Assembly (NCBI RefSeq): GCF_000377565.1
Contig: NZ_KB898361.1
Span: 124,001-188,000 of the forward strand
Direction: 5' to 3'
Length of the DNA stretch: 64,000 nt
From: Rhizobium sp. 2MFCol3.1
GTDB lineage: Bacteria > Pseudomonadota > Alphaproteobacteria > Rhizobiales > Rhizobiaceae
In this document: piece by piece, positions 44,763 to 53,902 of the stretch
Layout of the letters: each line of letters starts with the position of its first letter
How positions within the stretch are numbered: the stretch's first letter is position 1
The notes under the pieces: generated by a model
Database searches by the model: none
Told to the model about the DNA's origin: nothing
The model's input: the letters and a program-made list of their open reading frames with translations, nothing else
Made by a program: the position numbers and the translations under genes

Positions 44763-45581
44763 TTATCCCTTCTGTCCCCGCGTCGGAGAAGAGAGCGCGC
44801 GATCGCTTTCAGCAGCGATGAAGTCGAGGATCTGGACGACCTGCTCGCAATCGGCGAATTCCTCGCGGATGGCGGCGGCGTTGTCACGCAGATTGCCTTC
44901 GGTCTCGAAGATCGCCTTGTAGGCACGGCGCACGATATGGATCGTCGCGCGGTCGATGCCTGCACGCGTCATCCCGACGACGTTGAGGCCGCCGAGAAGA
45001 CCGGGATTGCCGTTCAGCATGCCATACGGAATGACGTCGTAGCTGACAGCCGACAGACCGCCGACGAAGGCGTGGCGGCCAACGCGGGTGAACTGGTGCA
45101 CGGCGCAACCGCCGCCGAGGATCACGCGATCCTCGATGACCACGTGGCCCGCAAGCATCACGTTGTTCGACATAATGACGTGGTTGCCGACGCGGCAATC
45201 ATGGGCGATGTGCGAATTGGCGAGAAACAGGTTGTTGTTGCCGACGATGGTCTTACCGCCGAAATCGGCGGTGCCGGTGTTGATCGTCACACCTTCGCGC
45301 ATCGTGCAGTTGTCGCCAACCGTCAGCGTCGTCTCTTCGCCACCGTGATGGACGCTCTGCGGATCACCGCCGATAACGGCCATCGGGAAAATGCGGCATC
45401 CCTTGCCGAGCGTGGTGATGCCGCTGACGATCGAATGCGCGAGCATTTCGGTGTTGTCGCCGAGCACGACCCGGGGGCCGACATGGCAGAACGGACCGAT
45501 CTTGACATTCTCGCCGATCACGGCGCCGTCTTCGACGACCGCCATCGGGTGAATGCTGGCGCTGGCTGCGATCGTGCTCAT
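44763..45581 (-). CDS. lpxA: UDP-N-acetylglucosamine acyltransferase LpxA
   Basis: A 272-residue trimeric left-handed beta-helix enzyme that puts the first 3-hydroxyacyl chain on UDP-GlcNAc. Hexapeptide repeats run from the start through about residue 190; the catalytic His lies in ANSHIAHDCRVGNH. The C-terminal helical domain follows. Its ATG overlaps the fabZ stop (ATGA). Confidence 0.97.
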   Translation of the reverse strand: MSTIAASASIHPMAVVEDGAVIGENVKIGPFCHVGPRVVLGDNTEMLAHSIVSGITTLGKGCRIFPMAVIGGDPQSVHHGGEETTLTVGDNCTMREGVTINTGTADFGGKTIVGNNNLFLANSHIAHDCRVGNHVIMSNNVMLAGHVVIEDRVILGGGCAVHQFTRVGRHAFVGGLSAVSYDVIPYGMLNGNPGLLGGLNVVGMTRAGIDRATIHIVRRAYKAIFETEGNLRDNAAAIREEFADCEQVVQILDFIAAESDRALSSPTRGQKG

Positions 45582-46045
45582 GCCTGATCCTTGCGCACGA
45601 TCATCGCGCCGATATCGGCTTCGGCGACCAGCGCTCCATCGACCTTCGCATCACAGTGGAACTTCCAGATGTTGCCACGCTGCTTCTGCTTGACGACATG
45701 GTACTCCACCCGGTCGCCAGGAACCACCGGCTTGCGGAAGCGAGCGTTATCGATGGTCATGAAGTAGACCAGATTGCCGCTTTCGCCTTCCTTCTTCGCA
45801 CAGATCGCACCGGCCGTCTGGGCCATGCCTTCGACCAGCAAGACGCCAGGCATGATCGGCTGCTCCGGGAAGTGTCCCGTGAAGTGCGGCTCGTTGGCGG
45901 TTACGTTCTTGATGCCAATCGCGGAGTCATCGCCGTCGATGTCGATGATCTTGTCGACCAGCAGGAACGGATAGCGATGCGGCAGCAACTTCATGATTTC
46001 GAGGATGTCCGCCGAGGACAGCGACTTCTTGACTTCTTCAGCCAT
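45578..46045 (-). CDS. fabZ: 3-hydroxyacyl-ACP dehydratase FabZ
   Basis: A 155-residue hot-dog-fold dehydratase of fatty acid elongation. The catalytic His is in GHFPEQPIMPG and the Glu follows in LLVEGMAQTAG; LPHRYPFLLVD opens the fold. Placement between lpxD and lpxA lets fatty acid and lipid A synthesis share the 3-hydroxyacyl-ACP pool. It overlaps the lpxD end by eight bases. Confidence 0.97.
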   Translation of the reverse strand: MAEEVKKSLSSADILEIMKLLPHRYPFLLVDKIIDIDGDDSAIGIKNVTANEPHFTGHFPEQPIMPGVLLVEGMAQTAGAICAKKEGESGNLVYFMTIDNARFRKPVVPGDRVEYHVVKQKQRGNIWKFHCDAKVDGALVAEADIGAMIVRKDQA

Positions 46046-47099
46046 TCTTTTCTCCCGTTTTCTTGGGCCCCGTCGTCCGCATCATGACTGCCGCGACTTC
46101 GCGCAAGAAATCATGTGCAGGCCGTGCAGGTATGCCGCCGTAGCGCTCGCCTGCCGGGATATCGGACACTACGCCGCTCATCGCAGCGACCTGGGCACCG
46201 TCGTGAATTGTAATATGGCCCCGAATACCGGAATGGCCACCGATCTGCACGCCATCGCCGATAATGGCGCTTCCGGCAATGCCGACTTGCGAAACGATGG
46301 CGCAATGGCGACCGATGCGCACATTGTGGCCAATCTGAACGAGGTTGTCGATCTTCGTCCCCTCGCCGATGACGGTGTCATCCATCGTGCCGCGATCGAT
46401 CGTCGTGTTGGCACCAACTTCGACGTCGTCCTGCAGGATGACCCGGCCGATCTGAACGATCTTGATCATGCCGCGCGGGCCCGGCGCATAGCCGAAGCCA
46501 TCCTGGCCGATACGAGCGCCGTTGTGGATGATGACGCGATTGCCCACCAGCGAGCACAGGATGCTGGCACCGCTGGCGATCGTGCAGTCGCGGCCAATCT
46601 TGACGCCCGGTCCGATGATGGCGCCGGCGCCAATGCGCGTGCCCTCACCGATCTCGGCATGAGCGCCGATCACGGCAAACGGCTCGATCTCGACATTCGC
46701 TTCCAGTCTCGCCGTCGGATCGATGGACGCACGGTCGGAGACATCAGCGCTCACGGACCGCAAACGCTGAGGCGTCAAGGCGCTCGGATAGAGCAGCCCA
46801 CCGGCCATTGCGAACGCGGCATGGGCGTTTTTCGACACGAGAACAGGCACATGCGCCGGCACGATCGACTGCAATGCCGAACTCACCAGCACAGCGGACG
46901 CCTCGCAGGTGACGAGTTCGTCCTTGCTCTTCTTGGAAATGACGTAACAGAGATCGCCCGCTTTCGCCCGGCTTACGGGCGAAACGGAACGGATCACGAT
47001 ATCGGCATGTTTGGGGTCGGCAAGTTCCGCCCCAAGAAATTGCGCTAGCTCCGAGAGCTTCACACCGTCATGGGGCGGAAAGAAATAGGTTTGCTCCAT
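46038..47099 (-). CDS. lpxD: UDP-3-O-acylglucosamine N-acyltransferase LpxD
   Basis: A 353-residue acyltransferase that adds the second, N-linked hydroxyacyl chain. An N-terminal uridine-binding domain (1-105) is followed by many hexapeptide repeats; the catalytic His sits in NLVQIGHNVRIGRHCAI. ATG at 47099 has GGAG eight bases upstream; the in-frame TTG at 47105 is less likely. It comes 50 bases after bamA. Confidence 0.96.
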   Translation of the reverse strand: MEQTYFFPPHDGVKLSELAQFLGAELADPKHADIVIRSVSPVSRAKAGDLCYVISKKSKDELVTCEASAVLVSSALQSIVPAHVPVLVSKNAHAAFAMAGGLLYPSALTPQRLRSVSADVSDRASIDPTARLEANVEIEPFAVIGAHAEIGEGTRIGAGAIIGPGVKIGRDCTIASGASILCSLVGNRVIIHNGARIGQDGFGYAPGPRGMIKIVQIGRVILQDDVEVGANTTIDRGTMDDTVIGEGTKIDNLVQIGHNVRIGRHCAIVSQVGIAGSAIIGDGVQIGGHSGIRGHITIHDGAQVAAMSGVVSDIPAGERYGGIPARPAHDFLREVAAVMMRTTGPKKTGEKNG

Positions 47100-47149
47100 C
47101 GGCAAATCTCCAGAACGGAATTCGATTTTACGGTTCCGGACTGCCGATA

Positions 47150-49489
47150 TCAGAATTGGTTGTTGATGCCAAACTTGAAGTGCTGAACCTTGTCGTAGTC
47201 TTCCTTCAGGACCGGGATCGCGTAGTCGACGCGCAGAGCGCCGAACGGCGAGTTCCAGACGATGCCGACACCGACGGAAGCGCGCAGCGAAGCATCTTCG
47301 CCGTTCACGAACTCGGAACCGCTGACGTTGACCTTGTTGCCAAAGAGCGTACCAGCGTCCGCGAAGACCGCGCCGCGCAGACCGAAGTCACGCGGGAAAG
47401 CCGGAAGCGGGAACGATGCTTCAGCCGAAACGGTGAAGTAGGTCGTGCCGCCGAGCGGATCATCCGGACCGCCGCCAACGCGTGGGCCGATACCCTTGTT
47501 CTCGAATCCGCGGATGTCGCCGTTCGTCAGCGTGAACTGATCGAAGACATGCAGATCCTTGCCGAAGCCGACGACGTAACCGGCAGAACCGGCAACCGAG
47601 CCGATGATGTCGGCATCGTCAGCAAGCGTGTGGTAATAACGCGCCTTGCCGTAGATCTTGTAGAACTGCGAGTCACCACCGAGGCCGGCGATTTCGTGCG
47701 TCAGGCTGGCGTAGATACCTTCACGCGGCAGAACCATGTCGTCGAGCGTGTTGTAGGTCAGTGTCTGCGACACAGACGACTTTACCCACGGGCTGTTGTT
47801 GACGAGGTCCTGGTAAGGCGTGGACAGATCGGAGAGCGATCCAGACGGATCGTACTTCATCTGCTTGTAGTTATAGCGGAACGTCGTCGCCAGATCTTCG
47901 GTGATCGGCGCGGTGGCGCGCAGAACGACGTTGTTTTCTTCGTAGTCGTAGTTGTCGTTGCTCGACGTCTCGCTGTGGTTGATGTCGAAGCCGACAGCCA
48001 GACGATAGCCGAGGAAGTAAGGCTCGGTGAAGTTCAGGCCGTAGGTACGCGAACCTTCCTGACCACCACCGGCAGACACCTTGATGTACTGGCCGCGTCC
48101 GAGGAAGTTCTTCTCTTCGATCGAGGCTTCGAGCAGCAGGCCGTCGCCGCCGGCAGCGTAACCCGCGCCGATACCAAACGAACCGGTTGCCTGGTCCTGA
48201 ACATCGACAACAACGACAACGCGGTCTGGCGAGCTGCCAGGCTGGGTCGAGATGTTGACGGTCGAGAAGTAGCCGAGAGCCTCAAGGCGACGCTTGGCTC
48301 TGGTGATCATCTGCTGATTGAAGGCGTCGCCTTCACTCATGTCGAACTCGCGACGGATGACGTAGTCACGCGTACGGCTGTTGCCGCGGATTTCGATACG
48401 CTCGACGTAGGCCTTTTCGCCCTGGTCGACGAGGTACTCGACGCCGATGGTGTTGTTGTTGAGGTCGCGGTTGCCACGGGGTGTGACACGAGCGAACGGA
48501 TAGCCGGCCGAAGCCACCTGATCCGAAATCGCTTCCATCGACTTCTGAACTTCCTTGGCGTTGTAGACCTGGCCTTCATGGGTGCGAACGAGACCCTGAA
48601 GCTGCGCGCCGTCGACACCCTGAACGGTGGACTGAACGGAGATTGCGCCGAAGTCATAGCGCGGGCCTTCTTCGATGTTGAAGGTCAGCGTGTACTTGTT
48701 GGTCGCCTCGTCGAACGCAGCGTCCGAGGACACGATGCGGAAGTCGGCGTAACCACGGTTGTAATAGAACTGGCGGAGCGCTTCTTCGTCTGCGTGCAGC
48801 TTGTCAGCGCTGTAGACGTCCTTGCGGGTCAGGAAGGACAGGAAGTTGCTTCGCTTGGTGGCAATGACCGATGCGAGACGGCCAGAGCTGTAGGCGTTGT
48901 TGCCGACGAAGTTGATCGAGTCGATCTTCGTGCGGTCGCCTTCATTGATGACGAATGCGAGGTTGACGCGGCCCTGGCCGAGCGGAACGACCTGCGTCGT
49001 CACTTCGACTTCGCTACGACCGGTCGCTGCATAAGCGTCCTTGATCGACTGGATGTCAGCCTGGATCTGGGTCTCGTTGTAAGCGCCAGACGACTGCGTC
49101 TTGACGACCGCCGCGAGCTTGTCGTCCTTGATCTTGCGGTTGCCGTTGAACACGACCTGGTTGATCAGCTGAGCTTCCTCAACGGTCACAACCAGCGTGC
49201 TGCCGGAAACGGAAATCTTGACGTCGGAGAAGTAGCCCGTGTCGTAGAGCTGCTTTACGGAGTCGTCGATGTCGGTGTTGGAGAAGCTCCGGCCGGGCTG
49301 GATCGTGAGGTTGGACCGCACAGCTTCGGCGCCGACGCGGTTTGCACCACGGACGTCAACACGCTGAATGACTGCAGCCTCGGCAGCAGAAGCCGAGATG
49401 AACACTGTCGCACCCGCTCCCGACGCAACGATACCTGCAGACAGCGCAACCGCCGATACTGCGTTCAAAAATCTTGAACCAGCCTTCAT
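47150..49489 (-). CDS. bamA: Outer membrane assembly factor BamA
   Basis: A 779-residue outer-membrane protein that folds and inserts other beta-barrels. A signal peptide of about 40 residues (MKAGSRFLNAVSAVALSAG then ASAAEA) precedes five POTRA domains (to about residue 410) and a 16-strand barrel with the lid-loop type region, ending in Phe. The ATG at 49489 gives the typical N-terminus; ATGs at 49498 and 49519 are alternatives. It is preceded by rseP and a nested inverted repeat. Confidence 0.96.
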   Translation of the reverse strand: MKAGSRFLNAVSAVALSAGIVASGAGATVFISASAAEAAVIQRVDVRGANRVGAEAVRSNLTIQPGRSFSNTDIDDSVKQLYDTGYFSDVKISVSGSTLVVTVEEAQLINQVVFNGNRKIKDDKLAAVVKTQSSGAYNETQIQADIQSIKDAYAATGRSEVEVTTQVVPLGQGRVNLAFVINEGDRTKIDSINFVGNNAYSSGRLASVIATKRSNFLSFLTRKDVYSADKLHADEEALRQFYYNRGYADFRIVSSDAAFDEATNKYTLTFNIEEGPRYDFGAISVQSTVQGVDGAQLQGLVRTHEGQVYNAKEVQKSMEAISDQVASAGYPFARVTPRGNRDLNNNTIGVEYLVDQGEKAYVERIEIRGNSRTRDYVIRREFDMSEGDAFNQQMITRAKRRLEALGYFSTVNISTQPGSSPDRVVVVVDVQDQATGSFGIGAGYAAGGDGLLLEASIEEKNFLGRGQYIKVSAGGGQEGSRTYGLNFTEPYFLGYRLAVGFDINHSETSSNDNYDYEENNVVLRATAPITEDLATTFRYNYKQMKYDPSGSLSDLSTPYQDLVNNSPWVKSSVSQTLTYNTLDDMVLPREGIYASLTHEIAGLGGDSQFYKIYGKARYYHTLADDADIIGSVAGSAGYVVGFGKDLHVFDQFTLTNGDIRGFENKGIGPRVGGGPDDPLGGTTYFTVSAEASFPLPAFPRDFGLRGAVFADAGTLFGNKVNVSGSEFVNGEDASLRASVGVGIVWNSPFGALRVDYAIPVLKEDYDKVQHFKFGINNQF

Positions 49490-49609
49490 TTCACCCATTA
49501 CCTTTTTTCTCGTCCCCATCACCAGGCGTCCCCCGATTCCGGTCACGTGTGTCGTTTTACCCGCTTTTGATATACAAGCAAGGGAGCTAGTTAATTTCTG
49601 TTTACTTCA

Positions 49610-49647
49610 TTTCAAAGCGTGACGCTTTCGCCACTACAGCTTTGAAA
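49610..49647. repeat. Nested inverted repeats between rseP and bamA
   Basis: A 9-bp inverted repeat TTTCAAAGC (49610-49618) / GCTTTGAAA (49639-49647) overlaps a second palindrome AAAGCGT-G-ACGCTTT (49614-49628), so two mutually exclusive hairpins are possible. They lie 38 to 75 bases beyond the rseP stop and about 121 bases before bamA. No U-run follows on the minus strand, which argues for an operator, attenuator or processing site rather than a simple terminator. Confidence 0.6.
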
Positions 49648-49684
49648 CATCGTAAATAAATCGTAATTTTCCCTCGTCCCGCAA

Positions 49685-50818
49685 TCAGCCGATCAGAGCA
49701 CTAATATCGTTCCACGTGGCAAAAACCATCAGGCTCAGAACCATGGCCAGTCCGATGCGAAACGCAATCTCCTGGGCCGACGATCCCAACGGCTTTCCCC
49801 TCACAGCTTCAATCGCATAGAACATCAGATGCCCGCCATCAAGTACCGGAACCGGCATCAGGTTGAGTAATCCGATCGAAACCGACAATACGGCGGCCAG
49901 CTGAAGCAAAGCTGCAACGCCCAGCGTCGCCATCTGGCCGGATGCCTGCGCGACACGGATCGGGCCACCGAGCTGGTCTGGCTTCATGTAACCGGACACC
50001 AGATTGCCAATATATTTGAAGGTACCGGTGACAATGTGCCAGGTCTGCAGCGTTCCCTCATGCAGCGCTTCAAGCGGCGTGTAGGTCTGCTGGCGGAAAT
50101 GTCCGACGTCCTGGTTGGTGACAATGCCGATCAGGCCGATCTCGATCTTGTTCCCGAACTGGTCGGTCATATCGGTGCGCGCGGGCACCATCGGCACGTC
50201 GATCTTCTCGCCGTTGCGTTCGATCGTCACGACGATCTTCTGCATCGGGCGGATGCTGACGTAGCGCCGCACGTCGTCGAAGGTCTGCACCTTGGAGCCG
50301 TCGATCGCGATCAACAGGTCGCCCGGCACGACGCCGGCCTCGGCGGCAACGCTGCCCGGCTTGACTTCAGCTACGACGGGATCGGCGACCGAGCGGCCGT
50401 AGATCGAAAACAGGACGGTGAAGATGGCGATTGCCAGGATGAAGTTGGCGATCGGGCCGGCGGCGACCGTTGCCGCGCGCTTCCAGAGCTTCGCACCGGC
50501 GAATGACCGCGCCCGCTCCTCGTCCGACATCTGCGCGAGCTTGTCCTCATCCGGCTTGCTCGACGCATCCTCGTCGCCGAAGAAGCGGACATAGCCGCCA
50601 AGCGGGATCAGCGAGAGCTTCCAGCGCGTTCCATGCTTGTCGGTGAAGCCCAGGAGTTCGGGACCAAACCCGACCGAAAACGCCAGAATGCGGATGCCGC
50701 TCCAGCGACCGACGAGGTAGTGCCCCATCTCGTGCACGAACACCAAGAGAGAAAGCACGAGCACGAAAGGAACGATATATCCCGTCAGAAACCCAAAAAT
50801 TTCGGTCAAGCCTGCCAT
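49685..50818 (-). CDS. rseP: RIP metalloprotease RseP
   Basis: A 377-residue site-2 intramembrane zinc protease that cuts membrane-bound anti-sigma factors and signal peptide remnants. The zinc ligands are HEMGH in the first helix and the Asp in LMPVPVLDGGHLMF near the C-terminus; a PDZ domain occupies about 130-220. E. coli RseP has two PDZ domains, whereas this one appears to have one. It follows cdsA by 28 bases. Confidence 0.96.
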   Translation of the reverse strand: MAGLTEIFGFLTGYIVPFVLVLSLLVFVHEMGHYLVGRWSGIRILAFSVGFGPELLGFTDKHGTRWKLSLIPLGGYVRFFGDEDASSKPDEDKLAQMSDEERARSFAGAKLWKRAATVAAGPIANFILAIAIFTVLFSIYGRSVADPVVAEVKPGSVAAEAGVVPGDLLIAIDGSKVQTFDDVRRYVSIRPMQKIVVTIERNGEKIDVPMVPARTDMTDQFGNKIEIGLIGIVTNQDVGHFRQQTYTPLEALHEGTLQTWHIVTGTFKYIGNLVSGYMKPDQLGGPIRVAQASGQMATLGVAALLQLAAVLSVSIGLLNLMPVPVLDGGHLMFYAIEAVRGKPLGSSAQEIAFRIGLAMVLSLMVFATWNDISALIG

Positions 50819-50846
50819 AAAATCCTTCCGTCAGCCTCTATCGACA

Positions 50847-51680
50847 TTATCCGCCGAACAAGGCTGCGCCCAGCGACGCCATTTCTCCGCCCTTTATCAG
50901 CGAAAAAAGCCCGGCAAGCAAGAACGCCGCAAAACAGGCGAAAATGAGCCCGTCAACCCGGTCCATGACCCCGCCATGCCCCGGAATGAGACGGCTGGAA
51001 TCCTTGACGCCGAAACGGCGCTTGATGAAGGATTCGAAGAGGTCGCCAGACTGGCTGCAGACGGACAGCACCAGCGCCACGAAGGACGCCAATGCGATGC
51101 CATCGGGAAATGCCGCGTAGGCCACCAGCACACCGGCAATGACCGCGCAGACGGCGCCACCGATCGCACCCGACCATGTCTTGCCGGGAGAGATCCTTGG
51201 CGCGAGCTTCGGCCCACCAATGGCGCGGCCGATGAAGTAGGCCAGAATGTCGGTTGCCCAGACGACGGCGAAGACGAAGAGCATCGCGTGCAGGCCGGCT
51301 GCATCGCTGCCGCGAATATTCGCGAGCGCGATCCCGGTCAGCCCGGCATAGACGATACCCGCCGGGAACCAGCGCGATACGCCGCGCGTGACGACAAAGC
51401 CGACAGCGATGGCAAAGAACAACAAGAGAAGGATCAGCGAGTAGCCGACAGTGCCGGATACGACAGCAACGGCGATCGCCGCCTGCCCGATCCAGCCGAT
51501 CGCATTGGCAACCGGCTGCTCACTGGCAAGGCGGGTGATCGTCGACCACTCATAATAGATCAAAAGCCCGATCAGGGCCGACAGCAGGCTGAAAGCGAGC
51601 CCGCCATACCACGTCGCGGCAAGCACGATGACGGCGAGGATGGTGCCCGAGATGATACGAAGCTGCAGTTCGCGGTGCAT
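50847..51680 (-). CDS. cdsA: Phosphatidate cytidylyltransferase CdsA
   Basis: A 277-residue polytopic membrane enzyme that makes CDP-diacylglycerol from phosphatidate and CTP. The signature is the late SRLIPGHGGVMDRVDGLI; about seven hydrophobic segments precede it. The start overlaps the uppS stop (TGATG), as usual for this pair. Confidence 0.95.
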   Translation of the reverse strand: MHRELQLRIISGTILAVIVLAATWYGGLAFSLLSALIGLLIYYEWSTITRLASEQPVANAIGWIGQAAIAVAVVSGTVGYSLILLLLFFAIAVGFVVTRGVSRWFPAGIVYAGLTGIALANIRGSDAAGLHAMLFVFAVVWATDILAYFIGRAIGGPKLAPRISPGKTWSGAIGGAVCAVIAGVLVAYAAFPDGIALASFVALVLSVCSQSGDLFESFIKRRFGVKDSSRLIPGHGGVMDRVDGLIFACFAAFLLAGLFSLIKGGEMASLGAALFGG

Positions 51681-52426
51681 CAGGTTCCCACCGCCGCCGC
51701 GGTTTCGGCGACCAGCCCGCCAAAGCGGCGGTTGCGGGAAGCGAAGGTCTCAAGCGCGGCGTAAAGCGTCTCGCGGCTGAAATCCGGCCAGTAATCGGGA
51801 ATGAAGATGAATTCCGAATAGGCTGCCTGCCAGAGCAAGAAGTTCGACAGGCGCTCTTCGCCGCTGGTGCGGATGATGAGGTCGGGATCCGGAATGCCTG
51901 CCGTATCCAGCCGGGCATTGATGAGCGCCGGCGTGATATCCTGCGAGCGCAGCCGCCCCTGCTCGACATCGCGTGCAAGGCTTGCCATGGCGCGGGCAAT
52001 CTCATCGCGCGAGCCATAGTTGAAGGCGATGATCAGCGTGAGCGCCGTGTTGGCTTTGGTGGTCTCTTCGGCGTCGATCAAGAGGTCGAGAATGTCGTTC
52101 TGCAGGCTGTGGCGATCGCCGATGATCTTCACGCGCACGTTCTGCTTGTGCAGTTCGGCGAGGTCGCGGCGGATGAATGCCTTCAGCAGGCCCAAAAGGT
52201 CCGACACCTCGGTTTCCGGACGGCGCCAGTTCTCCGACGAGAAGGCGAAAAGGGTGAGATACTTGACCCCGATGTCGCCCGCTGCGCGCACGGTCTCACG
52301 CACGGCGTCAACGCCCTTGCGATGCCCCATGGTGCGCGGCAACCCCCGCTGCTTTGCCCATCGACCGTTGCCATCCATGATGATGGCAACGTGTTCTGGC
52401 ACAGTCACAAATGTTCTTTCCAACAT
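51680..52426 (-). CDS. uppS: Isoprenyl transferase UppS
   Basis: A 248-residue cis-prenyltransferase that makes undecaprenyl diphosphate, the lipid carrier for peptidoglycan and polysaccharides. The family signature IIMDGNGRWAKQRGL opens the protein; LTLFAFSSENWRRP and IRTSGEERLSNFLLWQ complete the active site. The ATG overlaps nothing upstream; frr ends 45 bases before. Confidence 0.97.
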   Translation of the reverse strand: MLERTFVTVPEHVAIIMDGNGRWAKQRGLPRTMGHRKGVDAVRETVRAAGDIGVKYLTLFAFSSENWRRPETEVSDLLGLLKAFIRRDLAELHKQNVRVKIIGDRHSLQNDILDLLIDAEETTKANTALTLIIAFNYGSRDEIARAMASLARDVEQGRLRSQDITPALINARLDTAGIPDPDLIIRTSGEERLSNFLLWQAAYSEFIFIPDYWPDFSRETLYAALETFASRNRRFGGLVAETAAAVGT

Positions 52427-52449
52427 TTCCCGTCCGGTTTTTACAGTCC

Positions 52450-52472
52450 AAGGCGCAGGCGCTTTGCGCCTT
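52450..52472 (-). terminator. Hairpin at the frr stop codon
   Basis: AAGGCGCA / TGCGCCTT, an 8-bp perfect stem with a 7-base loop (52458-52464); the frr stop codon TAA overlaps one arm. No U-run follows on the minus strand, so it may stabilise the frr 3' end or attenuate rather than stop transcription into uppS. Confidence 0.5.
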
Positions 52473-53031
52473 AGACCTGCATGATTTCCTTTTCCTTCTC
52501 GCCAAGCAAGCGGTCGACCTCAGAAATCGTGTCGTCTGTCATCTTCTGCACACGATCCGACTGCGAGCGGCTCAGGTCCTGCCCTATGACACCGTCCTTT
52601 TCGGCTTTCTTAAGGCCGTCCATGCCGTCACGACGAACATGGCGAATCGCAACCTTGCTTTTCTCGGCATAGTCGTGTGCGACCTTGACGAGCGACTTGC
52701 GGCGCTCTTCGTTGAGTTCGGGCAGCGGAATGCGCAGATTCTGGCCGTCGACGATCGGGTTTAGGCCGAGATTGGCTTCGCGGATCGCACGATCCACTGC
52801 GCCAACCATCGACTTGTCCCAGACCGAAATGCCGAGCATGCGCGGCTCCGGCACGGTCACGTTCGCGACCTGGTTGAGCGGCACGCGCGAACCGTAGGCT
52901 TCGACCGTGACCGGGTCGAGAATGTTCGCTGATGCGCGACCGGTGCGCAGCGATGCGATATCGCTCTTGAACGCGTTGATCGCGCCATCCATGCGGCGCT
53001 TGATATCGTTGATGTCGATGCCTTCACTCAT
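52471..53031 (-). CDS. frr: Ribosome recycling factor
   Basis: A 186-residue tRNA-shaped protein that splits post-termination ribosomes with EF-G. The standard MDGAINAFKSDIASLRTGRA start region and the VAIRHVRRDGMDGLKK core are present, and the length matches. The ATG at 53031 has GGGAG eight bases upstream. It follows pyrH across a 55-base gap that holds a GC-rich 7-bp hairpin (53059-53079). Confidence 0.97.
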   Translation of the reverse strand: MSEGIDINDIKRRMDGAINAFKSDIASLRTGRASANILDPVTVEAYGSRVPLNQVANVTVPEPRMLGISVWDKSMVGAVDRAIREANLGLNPIVDGQNLRIPLPELNEERRKSLVKVAHDYAEKSKVAIRHVRRDGMDGLKKAEKDGVIGQDLSRSQSDRVQKMTDDTISEVDRLLGEKEKEIMQV

Positions 53032-53086
53032 AGCAGTGCTCCCGTCTCGGTAGAAGCTGCGGCGCGCTTTGGGCGCCGCCACTCTG

Positions 53087-53809
53087 TCAGTTGTCGGTGA
53101 CGATGGTCTTCAGACCGCCGCCCCGGAGGATTTCAGCAAAACCGCCCTTCTCGTGGATCGAGAAGACGATGATCGGAATGGAATTTTCGCGTGCCAGCGC
53201 GACCGCTGCAACGTCCATGACGGCGAGGCCCTTGTCGAGCACTTCCTTGTGCGTCAGCTGGTCGAAGCGCGTGGCATCGGGCACCTTCTTCGGATCGGCC
53301 GAATAGATGCCGTCGACCTGGGTACCCTTGAAGATCGCCTCAGCGCCCATTTCGGCGGCGCGAAGGGCAGCGGCCGAGTCCGTCGTGAAGAACGGGTTGC
53401 CGGTACCACCGGCGAAGATCACCACACGGCCCAGCGAAAGATGATAGAGCGTGGCGCGCTGCGAGAAGCTTTCGCAGATCTCCGGCATGGCGATCGCCGA
53501 CAGCACCACCGTGTCGATGTTGAGCTTGCGCAGCGAGGTCGCCAGCGCCAGCGCGTTGATGACGGTCGCGAGCATGCCCATGTGGTCGCCCGTGACGCGG
53601 TCACCGCCCTTGGAAGCGACGGCCACGCCGCGGAAGATGTTGCCGCCGCCGACGACGACGCCGACTTCCACACCCATCTGCCGCGCTTCGGCTATGTCGG
53701 CCGCAATGCGGTCGGCCACCGCTACATCGATTCCAAATCCCTGGCTGCCCATGAGGGCTTCGCCGGAAGCCTTGAGTAGAACACGTTTGTAGACAGGCTC
53801 TGACGACAT
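53087..53809 (-). CDS. pyrH: UMP kinase
   Basis: A 240-residue hexameric amino acid kinase-fold enzyme making UDP. VLLKASGEALMG, VVVGGGNIFRG, GTGNPFFTTDSAAALRA and the late DVAAVALARENSIPIIVF are typical. ATG 53809 is the standard start; the reading frame is open for 16 codons upstream. It is separated from tsf by a strong hairpin and may have its own promoter. Confidence 0.97.
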   Translation of the reverse strand: MSSEPVYKRVLLKASGEALMGSQGFGIDVAVADRIAADIAEARQMGVEVGVVVGGGNIFRGVAVASKGGDRVTGDHMGMLATVINALALATSLRKLNIDTVVLSAIAMPEICESFSQRATLYHLSLGRVVIFAGGTGNPFFTTDSAAALRAAEMGAEAIFKGTQVDGIYSADPKKVPDATRFDQLTHKEVLDKGLAVMDVAAVALARENSIPIIVFSIHEKGGFAEILRGGGLKTIVTDN

Positions 53810-53848
53810 CTTGGCTCCTCGTATATTACCGCTGAGTGCCGGATACAC

Positions 53849-53880
53849 GAAGGGCACCGCGTTGTCACGCGATGCCCTTC
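53849..53880. terminator. Hairpin between tsf and pyrH
   Basis: A 13-bp stem with one mismatch, GAAGGGCACCGCG / CGCGATGCCCTTC, six-base loop, starting 23 bases beyond the tsf stop. A TGTTTT run follows only on the plus strand, so on the minus strand it is a hairpin without U-run: a partial terminator or RNase barrier in the rpsB-tsf to pyrH-frr transition. Confidence 0.6.
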
Positions 53881-53902
53881 TGTTTTCACATATATAGGAC
53901 GA

